Shown here: in pieces, positions 29,224 to 38,480 of the stretch | Numbering within the stretch: the stretch's first letter is position 1 | How the letters are laid out: every line of letters starts with the position of its first letter | NCBI RefSeq assembly: GCF_001477655.1 | Contig: NZ_CP011266.1 | Coordinates: forward strand, 2,154,001 to 2,218,000 | Direction of reading: 5' to 3' | Source of the DNA: Methanobrevibacter millerae | GTDB lineage: Archaea; Methanobacteriota; Methanobacteria; Methanobacteriales; Methanobacteriaceae | Length of the DNA stretch: 64,000 bases | Position numbers and translations under genes: made by a program | Notes under the pieces: generated by a model | Told to the model about the DNA's origin: nothing | The model's input: only the letters and a program-made list of their open reading frames with translations | The model's database searches: none

Positions 29224-30252
29224 TTAATCATAAGCTCGACATTCCAATATTGTATCTGCAATAAATGTCCAAGGTTGTTCTTTAGATAAAATAAATTTAT
29301 ATCCCAAATCCAAATGATCAATCCAAGGTTTTATATCAAAAAAATCATCAACACTATGATAAATACTCAAAAATAAAATTGGCTTTTGAGTTTTTAATGT
29401 ATTAATTGCTCCTTTAAGGAGATTTTTTTCTTCACCTTCAACATCTACCTTAATAAGACCAACATTTAAATTATTTTCTTCAACATAAGAATCAATCGTC
29501 ATTGATTGAATTGAAAAAGAATTATCAAATTTTCGCCTATTTGAATCAGACGTTATTCCCTGATAATTATCTCCAGAGACATATAACTCCATTTCACCAT
29601 TCTTATCACTTAATGAAGCTTGAACCGGTACAATATTAGTTATATTATTCAGTTTAATATTTTGAACCAGTTTTTCATAAGATTCTTGAAATGGTTCAAA
29701 AGCATAAACATTACTTGAAGTTAAATTTGATAAAGATATTGAGGAATCTCCAGTATAAGCACCAGCATCAATTATATCCTTATCTTTTAAGAATTCTTTA
29801 TCTTTATCATTAAACGGGTCATTAGCAAAACAATGAATATTGAAATTATTATCAACAAATTCATAATCCAATATCTTATTTTCTGACATGCATTCTAATT
29901 CAAATTGAGAAAATCTATTTTGTTCTTCAACTTCAAAATTATTGAATAAAGTATCCCTTTTCATAAAATTAACAGCGATAGCACGTAAATATGCAAATCT
30001 AAAATAATTTTGTGATTCTTTAGGTAAATCTTTTATCATTTCAGATAATTTATCCCCAAAATCTTCTCGATAAAAATAATCTATATAATCCCAATCACAA
30101 AAACTTCCGGCATTTTTCTTAATCCTATTCTGATAAGAAATAAATTTAATTCTTTCTTTAAGTTCTTTATTTTCTTCTAGAAGCTTTTCATAATTTTCTT
30201 TATAAAAATTATATTGATTACTTTTAGATAATAATTTATTTTTAAAATTCAT
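29224..30252 (-). CDS. FkbM-family SAM methyltransferase
   Basis: 342 aa. Residues 1-45 are coiled coil (YKENYEKLLEENKELKERI). The FkbM core runs from about 140: DIIDAGAYTGDSSISLSNLT (SAM-binding), VYAFEPFQESYEKLVQNI, IDSYVEENNLNVGLIKVDVE and GEEKNLLKGAINTL. FkbM enzymes usually O-methylate sugars or polyketides. The start codon overlaps the stop of the 1199-aa gene (ATGA at 30249-30252), so translation is coupled. It probably methylates the glycan assembled by the neighbours. Confidence 0.9.
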   Translation of the reverse strand: MNFKNKLLSKSNQYNFYKENYEKLLEENKELKERIKFISYQNRIKKNAGSFCDWDYIDYFYREDFGDKLSEMIKDLPKESQNYFRFAYLRAIAVNFMKRDTLFNNFEVEEQNRFSQFELECMSENKILDYEFVDNNFNIHCFANDPFNDKDKEFLKDKDIIDAGAYTGDSSISLSNLTSSNVYAFEPFQESYEKLVQNIKLNNITNIVPVQASLSDKNGEMELYVSGDNYQGITSDSNRRKFDNSFSIQSMTIDSYVEENNLNVGLIKVDVEGEEKNLLKGAINTLKTQKPILFLSIYHSVDDFFDIKPWIDHLDLGYKFILSKEQPWTFIADTILECRAYD

Positions 30253-33200
30253 AATTTTATAATAGCCTCATAAACTCGCTTACAATTATTTTTATCATTA
30301 AACATATAAAAATTATCCACTCTTTTATTATATATCTCTTTCATATTACAATCAGTTTTCAAATATTCTTCAATTATATCAATTAATTCATCTTCATCTT
30401 TTGTAACTTCACCAAACCCCATTGTTTCATAGTTAAAATACCTGTTTTTAAAATTATAATCATCCCCATATTGATAGTAAACAATAGGCTTCTTATTATA
30501 TGAAAAATCAAATGCTACACTTGAATAGTCTGTGATTAGTATAGAAGAATTATTGAATAATTCTTGATAGCGTGTTGATTCATCAAAAATAACTTCTTCT
30601 TTTTTATTAAATAAATCAATGAATTCATAAACTTTAGGATGAGGTTTGAAAATAATTTTATATCCATATTCTTTAGCTAAATTAACTAACTTTTCATTAT
30701 TAATTAACGAATTAATTTTTTTAAAATACTCTGATTTATTAATTTGACTTTTATAAGTATATGATAAATTTTCTCTCCAAGAAGGCATTATTAAAATTTG
30801 TTTCTTATCTGAAATATTCTCCAAACCATCAAATCTTGGAAAGCCCAATACTTGAACAACACCATCATTATAATTATACTTATATTGATAGAATGAATTT
30901 CGTTCTATCTCCGAAACAGTTACTAAAAGTTCAATGTTTTTATCATATTTTTTTAGCCACATAGATATATCATCTTTAGTAACTCCATGCTGTAAGAATA
31001 TTTTACCTGAATTTATCAACCCAGAATAATATTTAATATTTTTACCCCAAAATGGATTTAAAATATTTTCATCAGGATGGGATGAAATAATTTTATCTGC
31101 AAATAAATATATTAAACGTTGTTTAATAGAATAAAACGGAACAATATTATCCAAATTTTTTAATCTATTAAAATCATTTGAATCCTCACAAATAGTATAA
31201 TACTTTTTAATTCGATCATTTTGTTTAATAGAATATTTATAAAGATGTTCTGCATTATCATCAGCCTGATGGCGTCTATCCATAAATAACCAAATTTTTT
31301 TATTTCTATAAAATGGGAACAATAACAGATATAAAAATCTAAAAATCAATGCAGAAGTCCAATAAGGACCTTTTTTAATGAAAATATTTTTTAAAACAGG
31401 AATTTCTGATTTAATCATGTTAAAATAATGATATCTTTTAATCACAAATCCTTTTCCATAGTATTTAATTAAATAATTATCCCAAATTGAATAGTTACTT
31501 ACTTTAGACATTCTAGCATGACTTAAGAAATCCATTTCTAAATTGACAAAAACATCTTCTGATGAAGAATACTTAACATATAACCCAATAACAGATTGTT
31601 TATCTTCGGACAAGGGTACTTCAAAATCGAAATTAATAATTGATTCGGAAAATTCATCGGAAATACGATCTGAATACTCAATACATTTAGATGAATATTC
31701 AAAAATCTCATCATTAATTTCTTTAGTTAATACTATCTCAATTTTATTTTTATCAAAAAATGATTTGAACATTCCTGAAATATACAGAGTATTTCTTTTT
31801 ATTTCAATTATATCTAACCAGAATTTATGTATAGATAAACGGTCAAGCAATATATCTCCAACATATATTACAACATCCCCATCTTCAATTTTTGTTGAAG
31901 TTTCAGAATCATATTTTGATTTTAAAAGATAGTTTTTAACATTTAATGTAACATTGCGATGTTTAAGAATTATTTCATCATCCAGAAACTTGGCAATATA
32001 TTTAAGATTATTATAAAATTCCTCAGATTCATTATTCTTAGCTAATAACAATTGAACATTATTAGAATAAAATATCCACTGAATATCATAAATAATCATG
32101 TATTGAATAAACTTTGGGACAAGAGAATATTTTTCAAGAGAATAATTTATTAAATTAATAAAATAATTTTTTAGGCGATTATTATAAAAGTTTATACTCT
32201 TATTTGAAGTATCAATTGTAGAAGATTCATCGAAACGTTTTCTATAATTATATGCTCCTTTTTTAACAACACCATAAGCCATTTTTTCTAAAAGAATTTT
32301 ATTTACCATTATTGAATCTTCAGAACTAACTAGATTAGTATCAAATTCAAACTTGTCAAAAAGTTCTGATTTAAAAAAGGCAGAAGATGCTGAAAGTTGA
32401 GGATAACACCAAAATTTATTCAAATCAACTACTTTATCTGTTTTATATTTATAATTTAACTTGTGATCTCCTTTTTGCCTTTCAAAAAATCTAATTGGAA
32501 TAGAAACCAAATCTATATCATCAAAATGTTTTTCAAAAAAAGGAAAAACATATTCTAATGTATCTGCCCTCAATGTATCATCAGAATCTAAAAAATTTAC
32601 GTATTTACCATTTATGTGTTTTAATCCTAAATTACGTGCACTGGCTTGGCCTTGATTTTCTTGATAGAAATATTTGATATTATCGGGATAATTATTCACA
32701 TAATTAAGACAGATTTCAGAGGTTTTATCAGTGCTTCCATCATCGACTAAAATAAGTTCAACATTACTTTCAAAACCAAAACTTTGATTGATTACGGATT
32801 CGATAGCATCAGAAATATAATTTTCAACATTGTAACAGGCCATTACAATAGAAAACAATTTATATTTATCATTAATCACAAAATCGTCATAGTCAACTGA
32901 ATTAATTAATAAATTTACACGATGCTTTATTTTTAAACTTAAATTATCTTTAATTTCATTATCTTGCAATAATTGAATTAACAATTCTTTAAGAGAATAA
33001 AAAAAAGATTTTCTATATTTATTTGAAGTTTGTGAATAACGCCACAACATTAAATGTATAAACCTGTTAGATACATTAACTTTATAGTCATGCCAATTGT
33101 TTGTTTCAATGAATTTTTCTATGATTAACTTAAAAATAGGCACTATATCAGAATAATCTTTATATTCTGTTTTTTCAACGGTAGAACCTTCACGATTGAT

Positions 33201-33848
33201 TCTATAATAATATAATGTTTCATCAACAATAGAAACTTTATTTGCTTTAAGATATACATCATAAAAAAAAACTTCATCCTCAAAAATTAGATTTTCAGCA
33301 AATTTAATATTATGCTTTTTAATAAAAGAATTTTTATATAGTTTATTATATGGAGTTACTGAAATTTCACAGGTAAACTCCATTGTATCTTTATGGGAAA
33401 AAACATCTCTTTCAAAATCTTTGAAAATTCCTAAAGAATAATACCATAAACTATCATTAATTTCATTTGTTAATTCATCATATGATGCTACTTTACACAT
33501 CACCAAATCAAGATTAGACTTTTTAGAAGAATTATATAATTTTTCAAGCATATCCTCTTTGATAAAATCATCACTATCAACAAAAGCAATATACTCACCA
33601 ATTGCCTTATCAATACCAATATTTCGAGCAATACCCTGTCCTTCATTATCTTTATCAATAATTTTAATACGATTATCAATTTTTTGATAATTTTTAAGAA
33701 TTTCTAATGAATTATCTGCAGACCCATCATTAATACATATAATTTCAATATTGCTTAATGTTTGATTAAGAACACTATCTAAACATTTTGGTAAAAATAA
33801 TTCTGTATTATAAACAGGAATAATAACAGAAACTGCAATTGAATTCAT
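30249..33848 (-). CDS. GT2-GT2-TagF-like trifunctional polymer synthase
   Basis: 1199 aa in three parts. GT2 no. 1 (residues 1-230): VSVIIPVYNTELFLPKCLDS, ICINDGSADNSLEIL, AFVDSDDFI. GT2 no. 2 (about 335-560): FSIVMACYNVENYISDAIES, LVDDGSTDKTSEI, NFLDSDD. The C-terminal CDP-glycerol glycerophosphotransferase-like domain (about 830-1199) has WLFMDRRHQADDNAEHLY, IFLQHGVTKDD, KIIFKPHPKVYEF and LITDYSSVAFDFSYNKKPIVYY, the conserved features of TagF/TagB enzymes. It may polymerise polyol-phosphate units and add sugars. It is the first gene after tagGH apart from the intervening IS. Confidence 0.9.
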   Translation of the reverse strand: MNSIAVSVIIPVYNTELFLPKCLDSVLNQTLSNIEIICINDGSADNSLEILKNYQKIDNRIKIIDKDNEGQGIARNIGIDKAIGEYIAFVDSDDFIKEDMLEKLYNSSKKSNLDLVMCKVASYDELTNEINDSLWYYSLGIFKDFERDVFSHKDTMEFTCEISVTPYNKLYKNSFIKKHNIKFAENLIFEDEVFFYDVYLKANKVSIVDETLYYYRINREGSTVEKTEYKDYSDIVPIFKLIIEKFIETNNWHDYKVNVSNRFIHLMLWRYSQTSNKYRKSFFYSLKELLIQLLQDNEIKDNLSLKIKHRVNLLINSVDYDDFVINDKYKLFSIVMACYNVENYISDAIESVINQSFGFESNVELILVDDGSTDKTSEICLNYVNNYPDNIKYFYQENQGQASARNLGLKHINGKYVNFLDSDDTLRADTLEYVFPFFEKHFDDIDLVSIPIRFFERQKGDHKLNYKYKTDKVVDLNKFWCYPQLSASSAFFKSELFDKFEFDTNLVSSEDSIMVNKILLEKMAYGVVKKGAYNYRKRFDESSTIDTSNKSINFYNNRLKNYFINLINYSLEKYSLVPKFIQYMIIYDIQWIFYSNNVQLLLAKNNESEEFYNNLKYIAKFLDDEIILKHRNVTLNVKNYLLKSKYDSETSTKIEDGDVVIYVGDILLDRLSIHKFWLDIIEIKRNTLYISGMFKSFFDKNKIEIVLTKEINDEIFEYSSKCIEYSDRISDEFSESIINFDFEVPLSEDKQSVIGLYVKYSSSEDVFVNLEMDFLSHARMSKVSNYSIWDNYLIKYYGKGFVIKRYHYFNMIKSEIPVLKNIFIKKGPYWTSALIFRFLYLLLFPFYRNKKIWLFMDRRHQADDNAEHLYKYSIKQNDRIKKYYTICEDSNDFNRLKNLDNIVPFYSIKQRLIYLFADKIISSHPDENILNPFWGKNIKYYSGLINSGKIFLQHGVTKDDISMWLKKYDKNIELLVTVSEIERNSFYQYKYNYNDGVVQVLGFPRFDGLENISDKKQILIMPSWRENLSYTYKSQINKSEYFKKINSLINNEKLVNLAKEYGYKIIFKPHPKVYEFIDLFNKKEEVIFDESTRYQELFNNSSILITDYSSVAFDFSYNKKPIVYYQYGDDYNFKNRYFNYETMGFGEVTKDEDELIDIIEEYLKTDCNMKEIYNKRVDNFYMFNDKNNCKRVYEAIIKL

Positions 33849-33895
33849 TACTTACTATTTTATATGTATAAGTATTTAAAAGATAGGATTTAATC
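33849..33895 (-). promoter_or_regulatory. Short leader between the IS and the glycosyltransferase operon
   Basis: In the sense direction TTTTAAATACTTATACATATAAAA precedes the ATG at 33848. A TATA-like TTTAAATA lies about 20-25 bases before the start codon, which would allow a leaderless transcript. Positions 33888-33895 (ATTTAATC) are the target duplication of the IS. Before the insertion this gap joined the tagH stop to the ATG in about 41 bases. Confidence 0.45.
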
Positions 33896-34229
33896 GACTC
33901 TTTCAAAAACTTTGTTGATTTGAAATTTTTTTATGAAATTTAGTTTTGAATTTTTAATTTTGTTTAAAAATAGTTAAATTTAATTAATAGGTGGAGTAAA
34001 AGTTCTTATTATGCCTAACCAAAAAACAAATACTCCAAATAGTATTTTAGATGTTAAACAATATATATTTTGCGATTCTAATGATGGATTTGTACTTTCA
34101 GATCCCCGTTTTGTGAAAATTTTTAAATCCTGCCAAAAGGCTCTGAAATCTTTTGATTTGAGTTTTAAGAAGGATATTCCTTATTTTAAAATGATTTTAG
34201 CTCGATGTCCATATTGTGGTACTCGTCAT

Positions 34230-36090
34230 GACAAATTTGAAAATTTTATGGGTTTATATTTTTTAAAACAGGATATTACTAATTTAAAACTAATATTATA
34301 ACAATTTAAGTTATTTTATAAGTTTATATGAAAAACAATAAATAATTGTAAATTTATAGGTCATTTGATGCAATATTTGGCAGATTTTATTAATAAAGTT
34401 TTGGATACCTTTAATTTAATAATGCCTCTTTTAATTTTAAAACAACGCTTTTTATGAAGGCAAATATATTAATTGCTCGATATAATAATCTGGCATAGTT
34501 AAAAATGAGTAATTTTAGGTCTTAAATAAGTTTTAAATAGGTTGTAGGAGCATATATTATATTATGAAACGAAATAAAACTCCTACAGATAAAGTTTATG
34601 CCGAAAAGATATTTAATTCATTTGTTTGGTTTAAATATGAAAAAATTTACTTGTCACAAGAAGTTCCTTCAATCATTGCACTATTTTTATTATTTATTAT
34701 GCCCTGAGAAGTTAAAATTATCTATGATATGGCTGATAGGACTTGTCCTTGTGGTGGAAAGCTTCATAAACATGAAATTAAGCTCTGGAAGATGAATAAG
34801 ATCTTTCCAATTTATAAACAAAGATACAAATGCTGTGAATGTTGAAAAACACTAACAACACCTTTAAATGGCATTGTTGAGAGACATTGCAACTACACTA
34901 CCTACATAATGGATTTAATACTCAATATTGATTCAATAGAACACACATCATATAAAAATAAAGCCAAACTCTTACAAAAACAATGGAAATTAAAAATACA
35001 CAGATCAACCGTTTATTTACACAAAAAGAATAAATATTCACAGTATTCACAAGCAAAATGAAAAGGCATTCTAAATCTATTAAATAAAACAAAACTAGAA
35101 TGTTCTGGAGTGTACTGCTACGATGAAGAGTTCATAGGAAATAAAAATCAAAAATACACACAATTATCTTTAATAGATGCAAATACTCGTGTTATAATCA
35201 ATGACTTAAAAATACCAAATGAAGAATTCACTTCTGATTTTGTAAAAATATTCATCAAATATTCACTAAAAGATCTATCAGTCTACAGCGACCCCCACAA
35301 CACCCAATACCAGACATCCATTATTATTACCTGATTTAAAAAAAGAAGTAATCGTAACAGACTGAAACAATGCATATCCCAATATATTAAAAGAATTAGG
35401 AGTCGAACAACACTTATGCGTTTTCCACAAAATAATGAACCAAAAAACATTCACCTGGAAACAACAACGCAAAATCAAAAGAAAACAAGGCACTTTAGAA
35501 TATTTAAAAACAAAAAATACCAAAAGAATAAACAAAGAAAAATTAAAAGGAAAAGGACAAATCGAAAGGCCCTCAAAAAAGGATAAAAAAAGAAACACGT
35601 CCTTAAACAAAATAAAAGAATCTAACAACAAAAACAAAAAAATACAGAAAAGACATCAAAAAACTAAAACAACAACATAAGTTATATGAAAAATGCAGCA
35701 CAAAAATCTCAGAAATATTCTAAACAGACACAATATCACAGTCAAATAGAAAATTCAACACATTATACAACAGAATACAATATTTACCCAAAGATATTAG
35801 CAATTACTTAGAAAATTTCGAAAAAGACAAAGACAAACTATTTAATTACATGGAAAATACTAAAATCCCAAAAACAAACAATTTGATAGAAGGATTTTAC
35901 AAATACACAATGGAAGAATACTATAAAAGAAGATTCATAACCTCACAAGGCATTGACATATTTTTAGACTTAAATGAAATAAAATGGTACGAAGAAGTTA
36001 TATTCCAACAGGAAATAGAAATCCAAACAAACAATCTCTGGCAGAACCTACTCACAAAATACCTCAACCCATAAAATTTTCAACTTTGCC
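34230..36090 (+). mobile_element. Insertion sequence IS-B copy 2, 7-bp target duplication
   Basis: 1861 bp. The right end is the inverse of GGCAAAGTTGAAAATTTTAT; the left end has two changes (GACAAATTTGAAAATTTTAT). TCGTCAT is duplicated at 34223-34229 and 36091-36097, inside the IS-A transposase gene. It is nearly identical to copy 1 at 15436-17298. The region 34300-34563 is a non-coding element end. Confidence 0.9.
34564..36074 (+). pseudogene. IS-B transposase copy 2, dead
   Basis: From MKRNKTPTDKVYAEKIFNSF it reads through a zinc-ribbon region and GVYCYDEEFIGNKNQKYTQL, with TGA stops after IMP, CCEC and QAK. A frameshift at the C run near 35289-35293 changes frame before VIVTD-NAYPNILKELGVEQH, where another TGA lies. 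A second frameshift is near 35640, and TAA follows SEIF. The last frame ends IPKTNNLIEGFYKYTMEEYY at 36074. The same lesions are present in copy 1. Confidence 0.85.
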
Positions 36091-37108
36091 TCGTCATGTT
36101 GTTAAATATGGTTTTACAAAAAGAACGTTAGTATTTAAAGAAATTGGTAAAACTAAAGTGAAAGTTCAGAGTTATATTTGTAAACGATGTAGTAAAACAT
36201 TTCAAACTGATTTAACAAGTCTTGTTGATAAAAACAGCAATTTTACGAATGAATTGAAAAGTGAATCTGAGCACTTAATTTCAGATTATTTGGGAAGCTT
36301 AAAAAATGTTTGTAAATCTTTTAAAAAGTTCTTTGGAATCACTGTTTCACATCAAACAATTGAAAATTGGCTTTTTGTTAATGAAAATATTTTAGAATTT
36401 GATTTAGATCGTTGTTCGGGATATTATGTCTTTGATGTAGAATGGTTAAAAATCAATGGAGAATGGAAATATCGTCATACACTATTAGATGCAATTTCTA
36501 ATTGTATTGTAGCCGATGCAATTTATGATACAGAAGATGAAACTACTGTTAAAAAGTTTTTAAAAGAATCAACAGCAAATAAGAATAAAAAAGCAATTAC
36601 TACAGATTTGGGTGGTAAATATCCTCAGATTATCCCAAAACTAGGTTTTAAACATCAATTATGTATTTTTCATGCTAAAAAAAGTTTAAATAAATAATTA
36701 AAAGTTTTTAAAGATAAATTTCATCTTTCTGAGGAAGAATTTAAAGAATGTCATCAACAATTGAAAATGATAAAAGATTTATTTGATTTAAATAATTATG
36801 ATGAAGATGAAAAAGAATTGAAATCTTTAATTTTTCGTAAAGACGAATTTCATCCTGCAATTTATGAAATAATTAGAAAATCAATCACCCCAAGATATAA
36901 AAGCTTCATTTATCACTTAAAAGACAGACGAATTGAAAAAACAAGTAACAAAATTGAAAATGCCTTCCAAAAAACAATGTCAAAATCCAGAAAACGAACA
37001 TTCAAGACCAAACGAGGAGTTTTAAAACGAATATATCGCAGAAATCTAATTTGGAATGACAATCGAAAAAAGGATTTTGAAAATCAACAAAGTTTTTGAA
37101 AGAGTCAT

Positions 37109-38464
37109 TTAATCCAAATTAATATTTTTTAATTGTTCTTGTGATGCATCATTTGCTGCTTTTACATAAGCATCACATACTTTATTTACTTCACCCATCA
37201 TCTTAATTTCACCATCATCAATCCAAATAGCTTTATTACATAATTCTCTTATTTGACTAACAGAATGTGAAACCAATAATACAGTAATCCCTGAATTAAT
37301 TAAAGAACGGATTTTATCAGAACTTTTTCTTTGAAATTTAATATCCCCAACAGATAAAATTTCATCAATTATTAAAATATCTGGTTCAACAATAGTTGCG
37401 ATTGAAAAACCAAGTTTAGCACGCATTCCAGAAGAATAAGTTTTTACATGATAATTAATTGCATCACCAAGTTCTGAAAATTCAACAATTTCATCATATT
37501 TTTCTTTAATGAAATCTTCAGAAAACCCTAAAAATGCACCATTTAAAAAAATATTTGCTTTACCCGTATAATTCATGTCAAAACCTGCACCTAATTCAAG
37601 TAAAGGTGCGATTCTACCTTTTGTTTCAATCGTTCCTTCAGTTGGATCATAAACTCTAGATAATAATTTAAGAAGAGTACTTTTTCCAGCACCATTAAAT
37701 CCTATAATTCCTACACGGTCACCTCGAGGAATCTCAAAAGAAATATTTTTAAGTGCAGAAATAGTTTTAGTTTTCTCACGGTTGCGTTTAATCGTCCGTA
37801 TAAAAAATTCTTTTAAAGTATCAATTTTATCTTTAGATAATTTATAATCCATAGATACATTATCCACCTTGATAACAGTTTCATTAGAATAATCTTCAAC
37901 CAAATCAGATAATGCATCATCAACAGAAGATGAATCCAAATTTACATCTTCTAAAACATCATCTTGAAAAATATCTTCAGATTCCACATTCAAACTTTTT
38001 TCAAAATCAACAACATGACTAATAGAATCAGAAGAATCTTCAAAATTTTTTAAAATATCATCAGAATTAGAAATATTATTTGAATTTTCGTAAATATCCA
38101 AAGTATTCTTTAAATCATTAGTATCATCATTGAGAATTAATTTATTTTTTTTAGAATTATTATTTTGAAAATCTTTTTGTATTGAACCTGCAGATAATAT
38201 TAAATTCAAATCTTGTTTTAATTGAATTTCTTCATCTTCAGGAATATCTAATTTTTTATTTTTAAGAGCATTAAAAATAAACTGAGCTTCATCATATAAC
38301 TTTTCATCGACATCAAAAGAATAATTAATGCCATCCTTAGAATTTATATTTTCACCAACATCATTACCCATATTATAAGATGGATTATAATCACCAATAC
38401 CATATTCATTTATGTTGTCATTTTTATCTATTTTAAACAATGATTTATTATTTTTTGAAGACAT
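37109..38464 (-). CDS. tagH: Polysaccharide/teichoic-acid ABC exporter, ATPase subunit (TagH/RfbB type)
   Basis: 451 aa from the ATG at 38464 (MSSKNNKSLFKIDKND); a TTG 12 bases upstream is weaker. Residues 1-185 are an acidic Asp/Asn/Ser-rich extension not usual in this family. The ATPase domain has Walker A GFNGAGKST, Q-loop region LLELGAGFDMNYTGKANIFL, signature YSSGM, Walker B ILIIDEILSVGD and H-loop LLVSHS, matching TagH/Wzt/KpsT-type export ATPases. With the permease at 38481 it exports a lipid-linked polymer. The stop codon lies inside the IS-A target duplication, whose sequence preserves it. Confidence 0.9.
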   Translation of the reverse strand: MSSKNNKSLFKIDKNDNINEYGIGDYNPSYNMGNDVGENINSKDGINYSFDVDEKLYDEAQFIFNALKNKKLDIPEDEEIQLKQDLNLILSAGSIQKDFQNNNSKKNKLILNDDTNDLKNTLDIYENSNNISNSDDILKNFEDSSDSISHVVDFEKSLNVESEDIFQDDVLEDVNLDSSSVDDALSDLVEDYSNETVIKVDNVSMDYKLSKDKIDTLKEFFIRTIKRNREKTKTISALKNISFEIPRGDRVGIIGFNGAGKSTLLKLLSRVYDPTEGTIETKGRIAPLLELGAGFDMNYTGKANIFLNGAFLGFSEDFIKEKYDEIVEFSELGDAINYHVKTYSSGMRAKLGFSIATIVEPDILIIDEILSVGDIKFQRKSSDKIRSLINSGITVLLVSHSVSQIRELCNKAIWIDDGEIKMMGEVNKVCDAYVKAANDASQEQLKNINLD

Positions 38465-38480
38465 TTTAAAAACCAAACCA

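Larger units (their letters stand above)
34011..37099 (+). pseudogene. IS-A transposase, disrupted by an IS and a nonsense codon
   Basis: It starts MPNQKTNTPNSILDVKQYIF at 34011. The zinc-ribbon CPYCGTRH is cut by the IS at 34230-36090 and resumes with VVKYGFTKRTLVFKEIGKTK (CKRCSKTFQT). There follow a helix-turn-helix (ITVSHQTIENWL) and the DDE core (SGYYVFDVEWLKINGEWKYR, ITTDLGGKYPQIIPKLGFKH). A TAA at 36695-36697 replaces the Gln codon seen in the older copy (SLNK-stop-LKVF against LNKQLNDF). The tail at 36761-37099 has IEKTSNKIENAFQKTMSKSR. Apart from these two lesions the gene is well kept. Confidence 0.9.
33896..37106 (+). mobile_element. ISM1-like insertion sequence (IS-A) carrying a nested IS
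   Basis: Perfect 26-bp terminal repeats (GACTCTTTCAAAAACTTTGT...) occupy 33896-33921 and 37081-37106. The 8-bp target duplication ATTTAATC is at 33888-33895 and 37107-37114. Removing the nested element and its 7-bp duplication leaves 1343 bp. The insertion lies exactly at the stop codon of tagH. The assignment to an ISM1-like group rests on size, long repeats, 8-bp duplication and a methanogen host, and is tentative. Confidence 0.9.

Noticed and set aside
15436-36090. TGA codons in IS-B read as Trp or another amino acid (recoded element).
   Set aside because: Aligned to related transposases, the TGA positions correspond to Ser (CSKT), Leu or Gly (TDL/TDG), Asn and Ser or Cys, not one residue. 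TGG is used for Trp in the same gene, and TAA and frameshifts occur too. Simple decay fits better.
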